Of a stretch of DNA of 64,000 nt, positions 1 to 10,042 are shown piece by piece. The DNA is taken from NCBI RefSeq assembly GCF_947504145.1, contig NZ_CANNGQ010000001.1, positions 372,001-436,000 on the forward strand, given 5' to 3'. Position 1 is the first letter of the stretch. Each line of letters begins with the position of its first letter. This DNA comes from an uncultured Microbulbifer sp. GTDB taxonomy: Bacteria > Pseudomonadota > Gammaproteobacteria > Pseudomonadales > Cellvibrionaceae. The notes beneath the pieces are model-generated. The model ran no database searches and was not told where the DNA came from. It saw only the letters and a program-made list of their open reading frames with translations. The position numbers and the translations under genes are program-made.

Positions 1-624
1 ATAAATTTTTTTCAGGGTACGGATCAGTGGCGTGACCAGCAACCGGCATACGCGGCCGTTGATTTTTCCGTTGGCAACGCGCGAGTAGTAGCCCTTGCAG
101 AATTCGTAGCTGAACTGGGGATTGGCAACCGGGTAGAACAATCGCGCCAGCATCATGCGGTCGTAGGTGACGATATCGCAATCGTGCAGGGCGATGGCTT
201 CGCCGCGGCCCGAGGCGAGAATATAGCCCAGGCAATACCATACATTTCGGCCTTTTCCCGCGTCTTTGGGGGCCAGGCCGTCCCGTTGCAATTGTGCATC
301 CAGTTCGCGCAGGCGAGGGCCGTCGTTCCACAGAACCCGTACGTGCTGGGGTAAAACGGAAAACTGTTTGAGTGCGTCGCGATATTGGGATTCATCGGCG
401 CGGTCCAGGCCGATGACAATCTCGGAGAGGTAGGGTACCTCCGCGAGAATATCGAGGATTTTTGGCAGGGCTTCGCCTTCCAGTTCTGAATAGAGCGAGG
501 GCAGCAGCAAGGACATCGGTCGGTGTTTGGAAAAGCGGATCAGGTCCGCTTCCATGTCTTCCAGGCTGCGGTTGGACAGGTTGTGCAGGGTCGTGATGTC
601 GCCATTCTGAAAAAAGTCGGTCAC
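1..624 (-). CDS. Glycosyltransferase, probable glucosyl-3-phosphoglycerate synthase (C-terminus beyond window)
   Basis: The reading frame opens with GTG at 624, preceded by AAGGAA about 8 nt upstream, and runs off the left edge after 208 residues, so this is an N-terminal part. A family-2-like nucleotide-sugar fold is visible: PSLYSELEG near residues 42-50, IVIGLDRADES at 69-79 and a DxD-type metal motif HDCDIV at 147-152. Its upstream partner, 32 bp away on the same strand, is an MPGP-type phosphatase. The known two-step route transfers a sugar from NDP-sugar to 3-phosphoglycerate and then dephosphorylates it to glucosylglycerate or mannosylglycerate, a compatible solute. Which sugar is used is inferred, not seen. 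The glucosyl enzyme is favoured because the sequence resembles GpgS more than MpgS. Confidence 0.65.
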   Translation of the reverse strand, partial: MTDFFQNGDITTLHNLSNRSLEDMEADLIRFSKHRPMSLLLPSLYSELEGEALPKILDILAEVPYLSEIVIGLDRADESQYRDALKQFSVLPQHVRVLWNDGPRLRELDAQLQRDGLAPKDAGKGRNVWYCLGYILASGRGEAIALHDCDIVTYDRMMLARLFYPVANPQFSYEFCKGYYSRVANGKINGRVCRLLVTPLIRTLKKIY

Positions 625-656
625 GGTTTGCTTCCTTGTTTAGGTCCGTTTTTGAG

Positions 657-1529
657 TCAAGTCTGTGCTGAGTAAATGGAGTCGGTTGCGAAAATTTCGC
701 CGATGGCATCTGCCCACCCCTGGGGTCCGGTGTTCTGGGTGACGATCAGGGAAGGATGGTGGGGAAGGCTCGGCGGAGGATGCGCCGGCGAACGCACGAT
801 GATGGCGATGTCGGCCACCTTGAGCATGTCGAGATCGTTGGGGCCATCGCCACTGGCAATCAGGCGGCAGGGGCGATCAGTATATTGCTGGTAGGTTTTC
901 CTGAGTAATCTGGTGGCGCGGCCCTTGTCGGTCTGGCCGAGCACATGTAGGAAGCGTCCGCCCTGCAGGGTGGTAAAGCCCGCGGCGTTGGCGCGGGTGA
1001 TAAACGCCTGCTTCTGTTGCTCGGTGCCCTGCCACAACAGCGGCTCTGAATAGTCCCGTTGATTGGCTTTTTCCGCATCGCGCAGGGAGAGGCCTGTCGC
1101 GGCAACAATCTCTTCACTGGAAGCGGCGGCAAAGTTCAGATAGGGCGTATCGTGCGACTCCGCGTCCTGTTGCAGAAACGCGAGGATATCGGCTCTGCGC
1201 GCGCCGGGCTCCAGCACCCAGTAACCGGCTTCCTCGCGCGCCAGTTCTGGCTTGTGTGGGAAATAGCCGGAAGGGATCATTATCGCGGAACCATTTTCGA
1301 CGATAAACGGGTGCTGGTTTCGCAGTGCAGTGCGCAGTGCCAGCATTTCGCCGCGGGTTTTACTGCTGTTCAGGATGACTGGAATACCGCTGGATTCGAG
1401 TTGTTCCAGGGTGGCGTCTGCGGGTTGGTGCGAGTAGCTGAAGTGATCCAGCAGGGTGCCGTCGAGGTCGCTGGCGATCAGCCACTGGGTTTCTGTAATG
1501 TTATGCGCCGCGCTCTGTGTTTCGGTCAT
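657..1529 (-). CDS. Mannosyl/glucosyl-3-phosphoglycerate phosphatase family (HAD)
   Basis: This 290-residue HAD-superfamily IIB phosphatase has the nucleophile motif DLDGTLLDH at residues 21-29 (first Asp is the phospho-acceptor), motif II in VILNSSKTRGE and the late acidic motif SGDGPNDLDML near residue 230. These are hallmarks of the MPGP/YedP group, which removes the phosphate from glycosyl-3-phosphoglycerate to give the free osmolyte. It starts at ATG 1529 and lies 32 bp upstream of the glycosyltransferase on the same strand, so the two likely form one operon. The protein has no signal peptide and should be cytoplasmic. The family call is firm; the exact sugar on the substrate is not. Confidence 0.8.
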   Translation of the reverse strand: MTETQSAAHNITETQWLIASDLDGTLLDHFSYSHQPADATLEQLESSGIPVILNSSKTRGEMLALRTALRNQHPFIVENGSAIMIPSGYFPHKPELAREEAGYWVLEPGARRADILAFLQQDAESHDTPYLNFAAASSEEIVAATGLSLRDAEKANQRDYSEPLLWQGTEQQKQAFITRANAAGFTTLQGGRFLHVLGQTDKGRATRLLRKTYQQYTDRPCRLIASGDGPNDLDMLKVADIAIIVRSPAHPPPSLPHHPSLIVTQNTGPQGWADAIGEIFATDSIYSAQT

Positions 1530-2109
1530 TAGATTCCAGACTTGTAGGCAATTTATCGTTTATTGGAATACTGAGAATATGTGGCTTTCTATTAAGACAA
1601 TCCAAAAATAGTGCCAGTCCCGAAAAAGTGCGTTGTTGCACCGGTTGCGGGCAGTGGATTGGCAGTAAATTCGTTTGGTTGTGAACGCGACGCCAGGCCA
1701 GAGCGCAATTGTGCATCAGAATGGTGACAGGGAACCGGAGCCTTCCTCGTCGCGCACCACAATGGCGCAAGTCCTGGCGGTGAGGATAATTGAGTGATGG
1801 GGTGAACTAAAAAAGAGGGAGGCCGCGATCTCTGGAGTCTCCTGTTTGAAAACACAAGAGTCGGAGATTGCGGCAATGTTGCTCAGGGCTTGGCAGGCGT
1901 TAGAAACCTGCCCAGGGTGAGATATTTTGGCCCGATGTGAACCTGTTGCTGGAGCCGTTTTGCCACTCGATGCTGCTGGGGTTTTGCTCTTCCCGTTTCC
2001 AACACTTCCATTCCACAGGCTGATTTTCGGCGAGGTAGCCGGCATCGCCCCAGCAGCCGTCAGCCCCGCGAGGGAGCGGAGCTGATTTTTATACGGCTAA
2101 GGGGGTCGC
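1530..2109. other. Intergenic region with no intact gene; contains a short open remnant and a hairpin
   Basis: About 580 bp lie between the sppA stop and the phosphatase start. On the minus strand a frame stays open from 2088 to a TAA at 1900-1902 without any ATG, GTG or TTG near its beginning. It would encode a Trp/Cys-rich C-terminal-looking segment (GCWGDAGYLAENQ, VEWKCWKREEQNPSS, ending ISPWAGF). It could be the decayed tail of an exported protein, but I cannot name a family. A large imperfect hairpin follows at 1822-1873. No other gene is supported. Confidence 0.4.
1822..1873 (-). terminator. Imperfect long hairpin followed by a T tract on the minus strand
   Basis: The arms ccgcgatctc (1822-1831) and gagattgcgg (1864-1873) pair with one mismatch, and inner segments around 1838-1860 extend the stem imperfectly. 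Read on the minus strand, the hairpin is followed by CCTCCCTC and then six T residues near 1810. It may therefore end transcripts arriving from sppA. The spacing between stem and T tract is longer than in a classic intrinsic terminator, so the call is tentative. Confidence 0.35.
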
Positions 2110-3978
2110 TCAAGGGGCTACACAGTCCAGGCAGCGCACATAAAGTGCGCGTGGGTCCTTGAAGCTTTTCAGCTCGGCCAGTGGTTGCAACGCCGGCTGC
2201 AGGCTGCTGAACCAGGCGCCGAGCGGGAGGTTCTGCTCCACACTGCTGGCGATTCTGGCATCCACGTTTTCTGCCAGTGCGCGCATGATTTTTTCACTGG
2301 GTGTCAGCTGTCGCTGAATTTCCACCACGTCGTATTTTTCCAGCTCGGCAATCTGCGCGGCGTCAGTGATGGCGTCCTTGAGGTTGCCCAGCTCATCCAC
2401 CAGCCCCAGTTCGTGCGCGGTGCGTCCGGTCCATACCTGGCCCTGGGCAATCTTGTGAATTTCCTGCGGGGTGCTGTTGCGGGCTTCTGCCACCAGCTGC
2501 AGGAACTGGGCGTAAGTGTGCTCCACACCCTGCTGCAGGATATCTGCGGCCGCCTCAGGCAGCGCGCGATCCAGACGCATGGTGCCGGCCAGCTCGGTGG
2601 TGCCCACACCGTCGTTGTAAACGCCCAGGTGTTCCAGGGCGTCCTCGAACGTCGGGAAAGCCCCGAATACGCCGATGGAACCGGTGATGGTGGATGGGGA
2701 TGCCCAGATGCGGTCGCCGCCTGCGGCGATCCAGTAGCCACCGGAGGCGGCCACGCTGCCCATGGAAATCACTACGGGGATACCCGCTTCGCGCGTGGCG
2801 AGCAGTTCCTGGCGGATGGCTTCGGAGGCGAAGGCGGAGCCGCCGGGGCTGTCGATACGCAGCACCAGGGCTTTAACTTCTTTTTCCCGCGCGGTGGCAA
2901 TCAGCTTTCCGAGGGTGGCACTGCCGATCTGCCCGGCGGGTGCCTCGCCATCAATGATGGCGCCGGCGGCGCTGATCAGGCCGATTTTATCGCCCTGCTG
3001 GCGCGGGTTGGGCAGGTCGGTCAGTTTGGCCTGGCGCAGGTAGTCGAGGGCATTGATCGCCTTGTACTGAGACTTGTCGGCTTCGTTGACACCCACCAGC
3101 TCCTGTACTTCCGCGACCGCTGCACGGCGGGTGAGTAGCTTATCGACAAATTTATTCGCCAGCGCTGCTTTGGCCCAGCTGCCGCCCTCGGCGCGCAGGT
3201 TTTGCGGCAGTTCGGCGACATAATTGTCGACGGCATTGGGGGGCAGGTTACGCAGGCCGGTGACCTGTTCGGTGTATTCGCTCCACAGCTGGTGTAGCCA
3301 GCGGGCGTTGTTTTCCCGCGAGGCGGGAGACATGTCGTCGCGGGTGTAAGGTTCGATAAAGTCTTTGTAGTCCCCCACACGGAATACGTGAAAGTTGATT
3401 TTCAGCTTGTCGAGGGCGCTTTTGTAGTAGTTGCGGTAGCTGCCAAAGCCGGTGACCAACAGGGAGCCCATGGGGTTCATGTACACCTTGTCGGCATGGC
3501 TGGCGAGAAAGTACTGGCCCTGGGTGAAGTTGTCACCAATGGCGTAGACAGGCTTTTCCGATGCTTTGAAGCGCTGGACCGCTTCGCCCACTTCTTCGAG
3601 TTTGCTGAGGCTGGCGCCGGCGAGGTGGTCGAGTTCGAGCACGAGTGCGGCGATGCGATTGTCGTTGGTGGCGCGGTCGATGGCTTCTACCAGATCTTTG
3701 ACGCGGGTTTCCGGTGGTGTGGATGGGCCGCCGATAAAGCCGGGTAGGCCAGTGGGCTGGCTGACTTCATCGACCAGAAACCCGGCAGGTGCGACTTTGA
3801 GTGCGCCGCCCTCGGGCACTGTGATGCGCTCTTCACCGCCAAAGATGGCGAAGCCGACAAACAGCAGGATCAACAGGAATAGCAGGTTGGTAAATACCCG
3901 GCGCAACCAGGTGATGGCGCCGCCAATGGCGCCAAAAAAGCGGCGGACGGGGCCGCGCTGATGAGTGGACTCAGTCAA
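2110..3978 (-). CDS. sppA: Signal peptide peptidase SppA, 67 kDa type
   Basis: This membrane-anchored serine/lysine peptidase degrades signal peptides left in the inner membrane. The protein has 622 residues, the length of the double-domain (67K) type. One membrane anchor lies at about residues 28-46. The catalytic pair is visible: Lys205 in VGDYKDFIEPYTRDDMS and Ser412 in GSVAASGGYWIA. The start is TTG at 3978, chosen because AAGGAG sits 8 nt upstream and the frame reads in phase. It is transcribed toward the left, away from the DUF2069-wrbA-arsC operon, which ends 36 bp upstream on the same strand, so read-through is possible. Nothing appears truncated. Confidence 0.93.
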   Translation of the reverse strand: MTESTHQRGPVRRFFGAIGGAITWLRRVFTNLLFLLILLFVGFAIFGGEERITVPEGGALKVAPAGFLVDEVSQPTGLPGFIGGPSTPPETRVKDLVEAIDRATNDNRIAALVLELDHLAGASLSKLEEVGEAVQRFKASEKPVYAIGDNFTQGQYFLASHADKVYMNPMGSLLVTGFGSYRNYYKSALDKLKINFHVFRVGDYKDFIEPYTRDDMSPASRENNARWLHQLWSEYTEQVTGLRNLPPNAVDNYVAELPQNLRAEGGSWAKAALANKFVDKLLTRRAAVAEVQELVGVNEADKSQYKAINALDYLRQAKLTDLPNPRQQGDKIGLISAAGAIIDGEAPAGQIGSATLGKLIATAREKEVKALVLRIDSPGGSAFASEAIRQELLATREAGIPVVISMGSVAASGGYWIAAGGDRIWASPSTITGSIGVFGAFPTFEDALEHLGVYNDGVGTTELAGTMRLDRALPEAAADILQQGVEHTYAQFLQLVAEARNSTPQEIHKIAQGQVWTGRTAHELGLVDELGNLKDAITDAAQIAELEKYDVVEIQRQLTPSEKIMRALAENVDARIASSVEQNLPLGAWFSSLQPALQPLAELKSFKDPRALYVRCLDCVAP

Positions 3979-4014
3979 ACCTGAAACTCCTTGTTGGTCG
4001 GTCTGTTGTGTTTT

Positions 4015-5352
<1,338 letters not shown>

Positions 5353-5535
5353 CGAAGGGGCATCCTGTTAAGGTTTGGCGTATTCTAACAGGTGACTGTT
5401 GGCCGTCCATGGACCTGTCTGAATCGTGGACTACGCTGGGGTATGGCGTATTTTTTAGACAGATTGGGCGGTGTTTTCCGCCGGGTTCGCACGCGAGTCC
5501 GGCGCACATGGCTATATAACAAACTGAGAAGACCC

Positions 5536-6900
5536 ATGACTGAAATGGTGCACCGCTGGCGTCGCTTCTTTACTTCACTCTGGACCGTATTCAACGAAAA
5601 GAACTGTCGTCAGAACGCGGCCGCGCTCACGTACATGACCCTGTTCGCGATCGTACCGCTGGTGACGGTGAGTTACGCGATGCTGTCACTGTTCCCGGAT
5701 TTCGCCGGCCTGGAAAATAAAATCCAGCAGCAGATTTTTTCCCACTTCGTGCCCGAGAGCGGCCGCGAAGTACAGGATTACATCAGCGGCTTTTCCACAC
5801 AGGCCCAGCGTCTTACCGGCCTGGGTATCGGCATTCTGCTGCTGACCGCCGGTTTCATGCTGAAAAATATCGAGAACACCTTCAATGCCATCTGGGATAT
5901 TCCCAAGGGGCGCAAAGGGGTTTCCAGCTTTCTCCTGTACTGGGCCATCCTGAGCTTGGGACCGATCCTGCTGGGCGCGGGTATGGCGGCATCTACCTAC
6001 CTGTTTTCACAGAAAGTCCTCGCGCAAAATGACAGCCTCGGTTTACTGCCGGTGGTGCTGCGGGTTTTGCCGTTCATTTTTACCTCCATTGCCTTCACGC
6101 TGTTATTTGTCGCGGTACCCAATTGCCGGGTGCCGCTCAAGCACGGGCTTACCGGGGGTGTGATTACGGCGCTTGCATTTGAAGTGGCCAAGTATCTGTT
6201 TGGGGCCTACGTGGCCGGCAGCTCGGTGCGGGCGATTTACGGTGCATTCGCCTTTGTGCCGGTATTTCTGCTGTGGGTATACCTGATGTGGATCATCGTG
6301 CTGGCGGGTTGTGTGCTGGTGCGAACCCTGTCCGCGTACCACGCCGCTGCGCAGGGGCGTAATTATTCCGATCTGGTGGCAACGCTGGTGCTCATGTCAA
6401 AGTTCTTCAGCAACTATCAGAAAGGTCAGTCGGTGAGTGAGCAGGATATTTCCCGGGCAGGTATCCGTCCGGCCCAGTGGCGACGCATTCGTGAAATCCT
6501 GCAGTCGCACAAGGTTATTGCCCAGACCGACCGCAACGACCATGTGCTCGTGCGCGATCTTGACTCCATCACTCTGGAGCAGCTACTCGACTGGCTGCAC
6601 CCGGCGCCGATCCCGGAAAAGGGCCACAGTGAATTGAATGCACGCGCCTGGTATCGGGAAGTGGATGCTCGCTTCCGCGAGGCGCGGGACTTCTCTCACG
6701 AGCACCTATCCCAGAGCCTGGGCGATCTGTTCCGCGAGTCCATGGCGAAGGACACGCTGAAGAAACCCCTGGAGCCGGCGACGGAGACCCGGGAGTTGCC
6801 CGCACCGGAAAAAAGCAGCAATGATGATGAAAAGTCTTCTACGAAAGGACGTGGCCGCAATGCCCGTGCGAAATCTACGAGCCGCACCGCAAACACCTGA
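5536..6900 (+). CDS. YihY/RBN family inner-membrane protein
   Basis: A polytopic membrane protein of the YihY (BrkB, formerly called RNase BN) family. The family core starts with AAALTYMTLFAIVPL and includes later segments such as FILLWVYLMWIIVLAG-like helices around 6260-6310. About six membrane spans are visible, followed by a cytoplasmic region and a Lys/Ser/Arg-rich tail. I chose ATG 5536, which has GAGAAG just upstream and gives the normal family N-terminus. In-frame starts at 5443 (ATG) and 5392 (GTG) would add a basic stretch. The 3' end overlaps the thioredoxin-like gene by 41 bp. The molecular function of the family is unsettled; the ribonuclease label is known to be wrong. Confidence 0.82.
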   Translation: MTEMVHRWRRFFTSLWTVFNEKNCRQNAAALTYMTLFAIVPLVTVSYAMLSLFPDFAGLENKIQQQIFSHFVPESGREVQDYISGFSTQAQRLTGLGIGILLLTAGFMLKNIENTFNAIWDIPKGRKGVSSFLLYWAILSLGPILLGAGMAASTYLFSQKVLAQNDSLGLLPVVLRVLPFIFTSIAFTLLFVAVPNCRVPLKHGLTGGVITALAFEVAKYLFGAYVAGSSVRAIYGAFAFVPVFLLWVYLMWIIVLAGCVLVRTLSAYHAAAQGRNYSDLVATLVLMSKFFSNYQKGQSVSEQDISRAGIRPAQWRRIREILQSHKVIAQTDRNDHVLVRDLDSITLEQLLDWLHPAPIPEKGHSELNARAWYREVDARFREARDFSHEHLSQSLGDLFRESMAKDTLKKPLEPATETRELPAPEKSSNDDEKSSTKGRGRNARAKSTSRTANT

Positions 6901-7357
6901 GCGGCGGGGCGCGGTATGGCTGCTGTCGCTCATCCTGCTGTTGGTGGCGGGTTGTGGACCCGCGCCCGGCGGTCTGCAATCTCTCGATGGCAAGCCTCTG
7001 CGGACGGGCGGCAAGATCCTGGTGGTGAACTACTGGGCCGAGTGGTGTGCCCCTTGCCGTGAAGAAATTCCAGAGTTGAATACCTTCTATAAAGCGCACA
7101 AAGCCGACGTGCTGGTGCTGGGTATCAATTTCGATCAGTTGCCGGCGGAGCAGGTGCAGCACCAAGCGGATAACTTCGGGATCGAATTTCCGCTGCTGGC
7201 AACGGCACCCGAAGGTCGCTGGGGCCAGCCCATGCCGCAGGTGCTGCCGTCTACCCTGATTATCGATCGGCGTGGCCAGTGGCGGAGAACTCTGGTCGGT
7301 CCGCAATCCGCCGAATCGCTCGCGGCCGCGGTGGCGGCCATCGGCGAAGAGAACTGA
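6860..7357 (+). CDS. TlpA/ResA-like thioredoxin lipoprotein
   Basis: A 165-residue exported thioredoxin-fold protein. The N-terminus carries a lipoprotein signal with lipobox LVAGC (lipidated Cys32), and the redox motif WCAPC has Cys63 and Cys66. The cis-proline region is LPSTLIIDRRG. Proteins of this type reduce disulfides in the periplasm, for example during cytochrome c maturation, but no ccm genes are nearby, so the partner is unknown. The gene starts within the last 41 bp of the yihY-type gene. ATG 6860 is preferred over an upstream in-frame start at 6821 because it gives a compact signal peptide and has AAGGA upstream. Confidence 0.83.
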   Translation: MPVRNLRAAPQTPERRGAVWLLSLILLLVAGCGPAPGGLQSLDGKPLRTGGKILVVNYWAEWCAPCREEIPELNTFYKAHKADVLVLGINFDQLPAEQVQHQADNFGIEFPLLATAPEGRWGQPMPQVLPSTLIIDRRGQWRRTLVGPQSAESLAAAVAAIGEEN

Positions 7358-7488
7358 CGGAGAGAAGTGACCGTCCCGGCGCATCTTCTAGGCCTATAAC
7401 CAAAGCGTCTTTAAGGGAAATGTGCGCCAGCTGTTAGGATGCGCGCGGACTTTTAACAGCAATTTTTGTAATTCGGGACTCAAAACCC

Positions 7489-8847
7489 ATGCAATTGAGT
7501 GCACTGCTTCTACTCGCATTCTATCTATTCCTAATCTGGCCCCTGATGCGCTGGCACCGCAGCCGCAACTCCCTGGCACCGGCGGTATTCGCCGGCCTGC
7601 TGTTGGGGCTGCTGTTTGGCGGTTTTATGCACCTGGCGGAAGGCTGGGGCGTGAACGTGCCTTGGGTGCTGGACTGGGTGGGTTTGATTGGCGAGGGCTA
7701 TGTCAATCTGCTGTATCTGCTGGTCATGCCGCTGGTATTGGTTTCCATTCTCGCCGCGGTCGTCAAGGTGAGTGACACCAGTTCCCTCGGCAAAATAAGT
7801 GGCTCGGTGCTGGCGGTGTTACTGGGAACCACCGCCGTTGCCGCATTGATCGGGGTGCTGATCGCCTGGCTGTTCGGGCTCTCCGCCGAGGGGTTGGTCG
7901 AGGGCACGCGGGAAGCGGCGCGAGTGGAGGAGCTGAATCAGCGCATGGGTCGCGTCAGCGATCTGAGTATTCCGGAAATTCTCACCTCGTTTATCCCGCG
8001 CAATATTTTCGCAGACCTCGCCGGCCAGCGGGACACCTCGGTGATTGCAGTGGTGATCTTCGCAGTGCTGCTGGGGCTGGCGGCACTGGCGGTGCGTCGG
8101 GACAACCCGGAGCAGGGCGCAGCCATCGAGCACTTTGTCTCCGTGGCCCAGGCCTGGATTATGAAGCTGGTGCGCCTGATCATGGCGTTTACCCCTTACG
8201 GGGTTATGGCATTGGTCACTGCGCTGATCGCCAAGTCCAGTTGGGCGGATATTTTCAACCTGTTCAATTTCGTAATTGCATCGTTCGTGGCCATTGGCCT
8301 GATGTTCCTGGTGCACGGTTTGCTGTTGCTGGTAAATGGCATCAGCCCGCTGCATTACTTCGCCAAGGTGTGGCCGGTCCTCGTCTTCGCCTTCAGCTCC
8401 CGTTCCAGTGCGGCAACGATTCCCCTGAATGTGGAAACCCAGATTGATGAGCTGAAAAACTCCCCGGCTATCGCCAACTTCTCTGCCTCGTTTGGTGCCA
8501 CCATCGGCCAGAACGGCTGTGCCGGTATCTACCCGGCCATGCTCGCGGTGATGGTGGCGGTGCCCATGGGGATCGATATCTTTGACCCGGTATGGCTGGC
8601 GTCCCTGATCGCGGTGATTGTGATCAGCTCCTTCGGCATTGCCGGTGTAGGGGGCGGCGCTACCTTTGCTGCCCTGGTGGTGCTGCCGACCATGGGCTTA
8701 CCGGTACAGATTGCTGCGCTGCTGATTTCCGTCGAGCCCCTCATCGATATGGCGCGCACCGCGCTGAATGTGAACGGTGCCATGACCGCAGGTACCCTGA
8801 CCCAGCGCTGGCTGGGATCCAGCTCTCAGGAGCTCTCGCTCAAGTAA
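7489..8847 (+). CDS. L-cystine/dicarboxylate:cation symporter, TcyP-like
   Basis: A 452-residue DAACS-family secondary transporter. The best match by eye is TcyP (YdjN), the sodium-coupled L-cystine importer. Shared signatures are FSSRSSAATIPLNVETQ, SFGATIGQNGCAGIYPAML, AGVGGGATFAALVVLP and ISVEPLIDMARTALNVNG. Eight membrane helices with two re-entrant hairpins are expected, and the hydrophobic pattern fits. It has its own 130-bp upstream region, and I see no cysteine riboswitch-like element there. Cystine is the likely substrate by similarity, but DAACS members also carry glutamate or C4-dicarboxylates, so this is not proven. Placement after a thiol-redox lipoprotein is at least consistent with sulfur-thiol metabolism. 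Confidence 0.85.
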   Translation: MQLSALLLLAFYLFLIWPLMRWHRSRNSLAPAVFAGLLLGLLFGGFMHLAEGWGVNVPWVLDWVGLIGEGYVNLLYLLVMPLVLVSILAAVVKVSDTSSLGKISGSVLAVLLGTTAVAALIGVLIAWLFGLSAEGLVEGTREAARVEELNQRMGRVSDLSIPEILTSFIPRNIFADLAGQRDTSVIAVVIFAVLLGLAALAVRRDNPEQGAAIEHFVSVAQAWIMKLVRLIMAFTPYGVMALVTALIAKSSWADIFNLFNFVIASFVAIGLMFLVHGLLLLVNGISPLHYFAKVWPVLVFAFSSRSSAATIPLNVETQIDELKNSPAIANFSASFGATIGQNGCAGIYPAMLAVMVAVPMGIDIFDPVWLASLIAVIVISSFGIAGVGGGATFAALVVLPTMGLPVQIAALLISVEPLIDMARTALNVNGAMTAGTLTQRWLGSSSQELSLK

Positions 8848-8954
8848 TCGAATTTTTTCCGGTTTCCTGTCAACCAATTGACCAGTGGTGCGTTTTGTTA
8901 ACTGAACATTGAAGTTTTCATTCGCCTACCACTGATCAGAATAAGGAAACACCG

Positions 8955-9404
8955 ATGAAATTGATTGCTAAACAGTCTTTCGCTCTTACTGCCGCGCTGC
9001 TGCTTGCCACCACTGTGGCGGCAGAAGACGGCGAAAAGCTCGCCCAGCACCTGGATAATAAGGGCGATCGTATTGAGAATCGCATGGATCGCCGCGGGAA
9101 TCGCATCGACAATCGCCTGGATAACAAAGGCGATCGCATTGAGAGCCGGCTAGACAACAAGGGTGACCGGATCGACAGCCGCCTGGATAGAGCCTCCGAG
9201 CGCGCGGAAGCCCGGGGTAATGACAAGCGCGCTACCTACCTGGACAACAAGGGTGATCGTATCGACCGCCGACTGGACCGGAAGGGCGACAAGATCGATC
9301 ATCGTCTCGATCGCAAGGGTGATCGCGTTGACCGTCGCCTGGACCGCAAGGGGCAGGGTGTCGATCGCCGTATGGATCGTCGCAGCGATCGCGTGCGTAA
9401 GTAA
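8955..9404 (+). CDS. Secreted protein built from 11-residue repeats (function unknown)
   Basis: A 149-residue protein with a clear signal peptide (cleavage near VAA-EDG at residue 23). The mature part is about ten near-perfect 11-residue units of the form LDNKGDRIDSR at 33-43, 44-54, 55-65, 66-76, 77-87, and, after an 8-residue break, 96-106, 107-117, 118-128, 129-139 and 140-149. Hydrophobic residues at positions 1 and 8 with dense Asp/Arg/Lys suggest an amphipathic right-handed helix of hendecad type, highly charged and probably soluble or surface-binding. AAGGAAA lies 6 nt before ATG. A strong hairpin follows the stop, so it is probably monocistronic. I know of no assigned function. Confidence 0.8.
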   Translation: MKLIAKQSFALTAALLLATTVAAEDGEKLAQHLDNKGDRIENRMDRRGNRIDNRLDNKGDRIESRLDNKGDRIDSRLDRASERAEARGNDKRATYLDNKGDRIDRRLDRKGDKIDHRLDRKGDRVDRRLDRKGQGVDRRMDRRSDRVRK

Positions 9405-9415
9405 GATACCTGAGC

Positions 9416-9444
9416 GCGGCGGTTTCTCTGTTGGAAACCGCCGC
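9416..9444 (+). terminator. Perfect 11-bp stem hairpin after the repeat-protein gene
   Basis: GCGGCGGTTTC (9416-9426) pairs exactly with GAAACCGCCGC (9434-9444) around a 7-nt loop. It begins 11 bp past the stop of the repeat-protein gene. The T-rich run expected of a classic terminator is weak (only a short TTT further on), so it may instead be an mRNA-stabilising or attenuating hairpin. Its presence argues that the sigma gene does not begin at the upstream in-frame TTG 9431, which lies inside the stem. Confidence 0.6.
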
Positions 9445-9508
9445 CCAGCTTTACGACCGAAACCGCATTGATAAAAAGAACCCTGCACAAGGGGCCGTCG
9501 TACGCCGC

Positions 9509-10042
9509 ATGGAACAATTTCTCGCCTCGGTAGAAAAACGCGCTTTTTCCATGGCCTCAATGGCGGTGGGGAATCGCGACGATGCGCTGGATATCGTGCA
9601 GGACGCGATGTTTGCCCTGGTTCGTCGCTACAGCCACAAGCAGCGGGAGCAATGGCGTCCGCTGTTTTTTACCATTCTCAATAACCGTATTACCGACTGG
9701 CACCGACGCCATAAAACGGTTTCCCGCTGGCAGTTGCTGAAGGAGAAGTTTGCCCGCGGCGATGGTGACAGTGAGGAAATCGATTTTGACCCGGGTACGC
9801 TGGAAGACACTTCCGGCTCCGGGCCCGAGCAGAGGGCCTTTTCGCAGCACACGCTGGAAGTGATCGAGGCGGCCGTCGGCCGTCTTCCCCCGCGCCAGCA
9901 GCAGGCATTTTTGCTGCGTTGCGTGGAGGGCTTTGACAATGCGGAAACGGCAACGGCCATGTGCTGTAGTGCTGGCAGCGTAAAAACCCATCTTTCCCGG
10001 GCACTGACTGCACTGCGTGTGCAATTGGAGGAAGTGCGATGA
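9509..10042 (+). CDS. ECF-type RNA polymerase sigma factor
   Basis: A 177-residue sigma-70 family protein. Region 2 includes DDALDIVQDAMFALVRRY and a WRPLFFTILNNRITDWHRR segment. Region 4 is LPPRQQQAFLLRCVEGFDNAETATAM followed by the recognition helix SVKTHLSRAL. It should direct polymerase to a small regulon. The stop overlaps the start of the DUF3619 gene (ATGA), typical of a sigma/anti-sigma pair. ATG 9509 was chosen because an upstream in-frame TTG (9431) lies in a hairpin. The ribosome site is weak (AAGGGG about 13 nt upstream). Target promoters are not identifiable from this window. Confidence 0.88.
   Translation: MEQFLASVEKRAFSMASMAVGNRDDALDIVQDAMFALVRRYSHKQREQWRPLFFTILNNRITDWHRRHKTVSRWQLLKEKFARGDGDSEEIDFDPGTLEDTSGSGPEQRAFSQHTLEVIEAAVGRLPPRQQQAFLLRCVEGFDNAETATAMCCSAGSVKTHLSRALTALRVQLEEVR

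Noticed and set aside
8955..9404. The repeated DNA of the 11-residue-repeat gene as a CRISPR array or minisatellite
   Set aside because: The units are in frame, about 33 bp without unique spacers, preceded by a signal peptide and ribosome site, so they are coding repeats.
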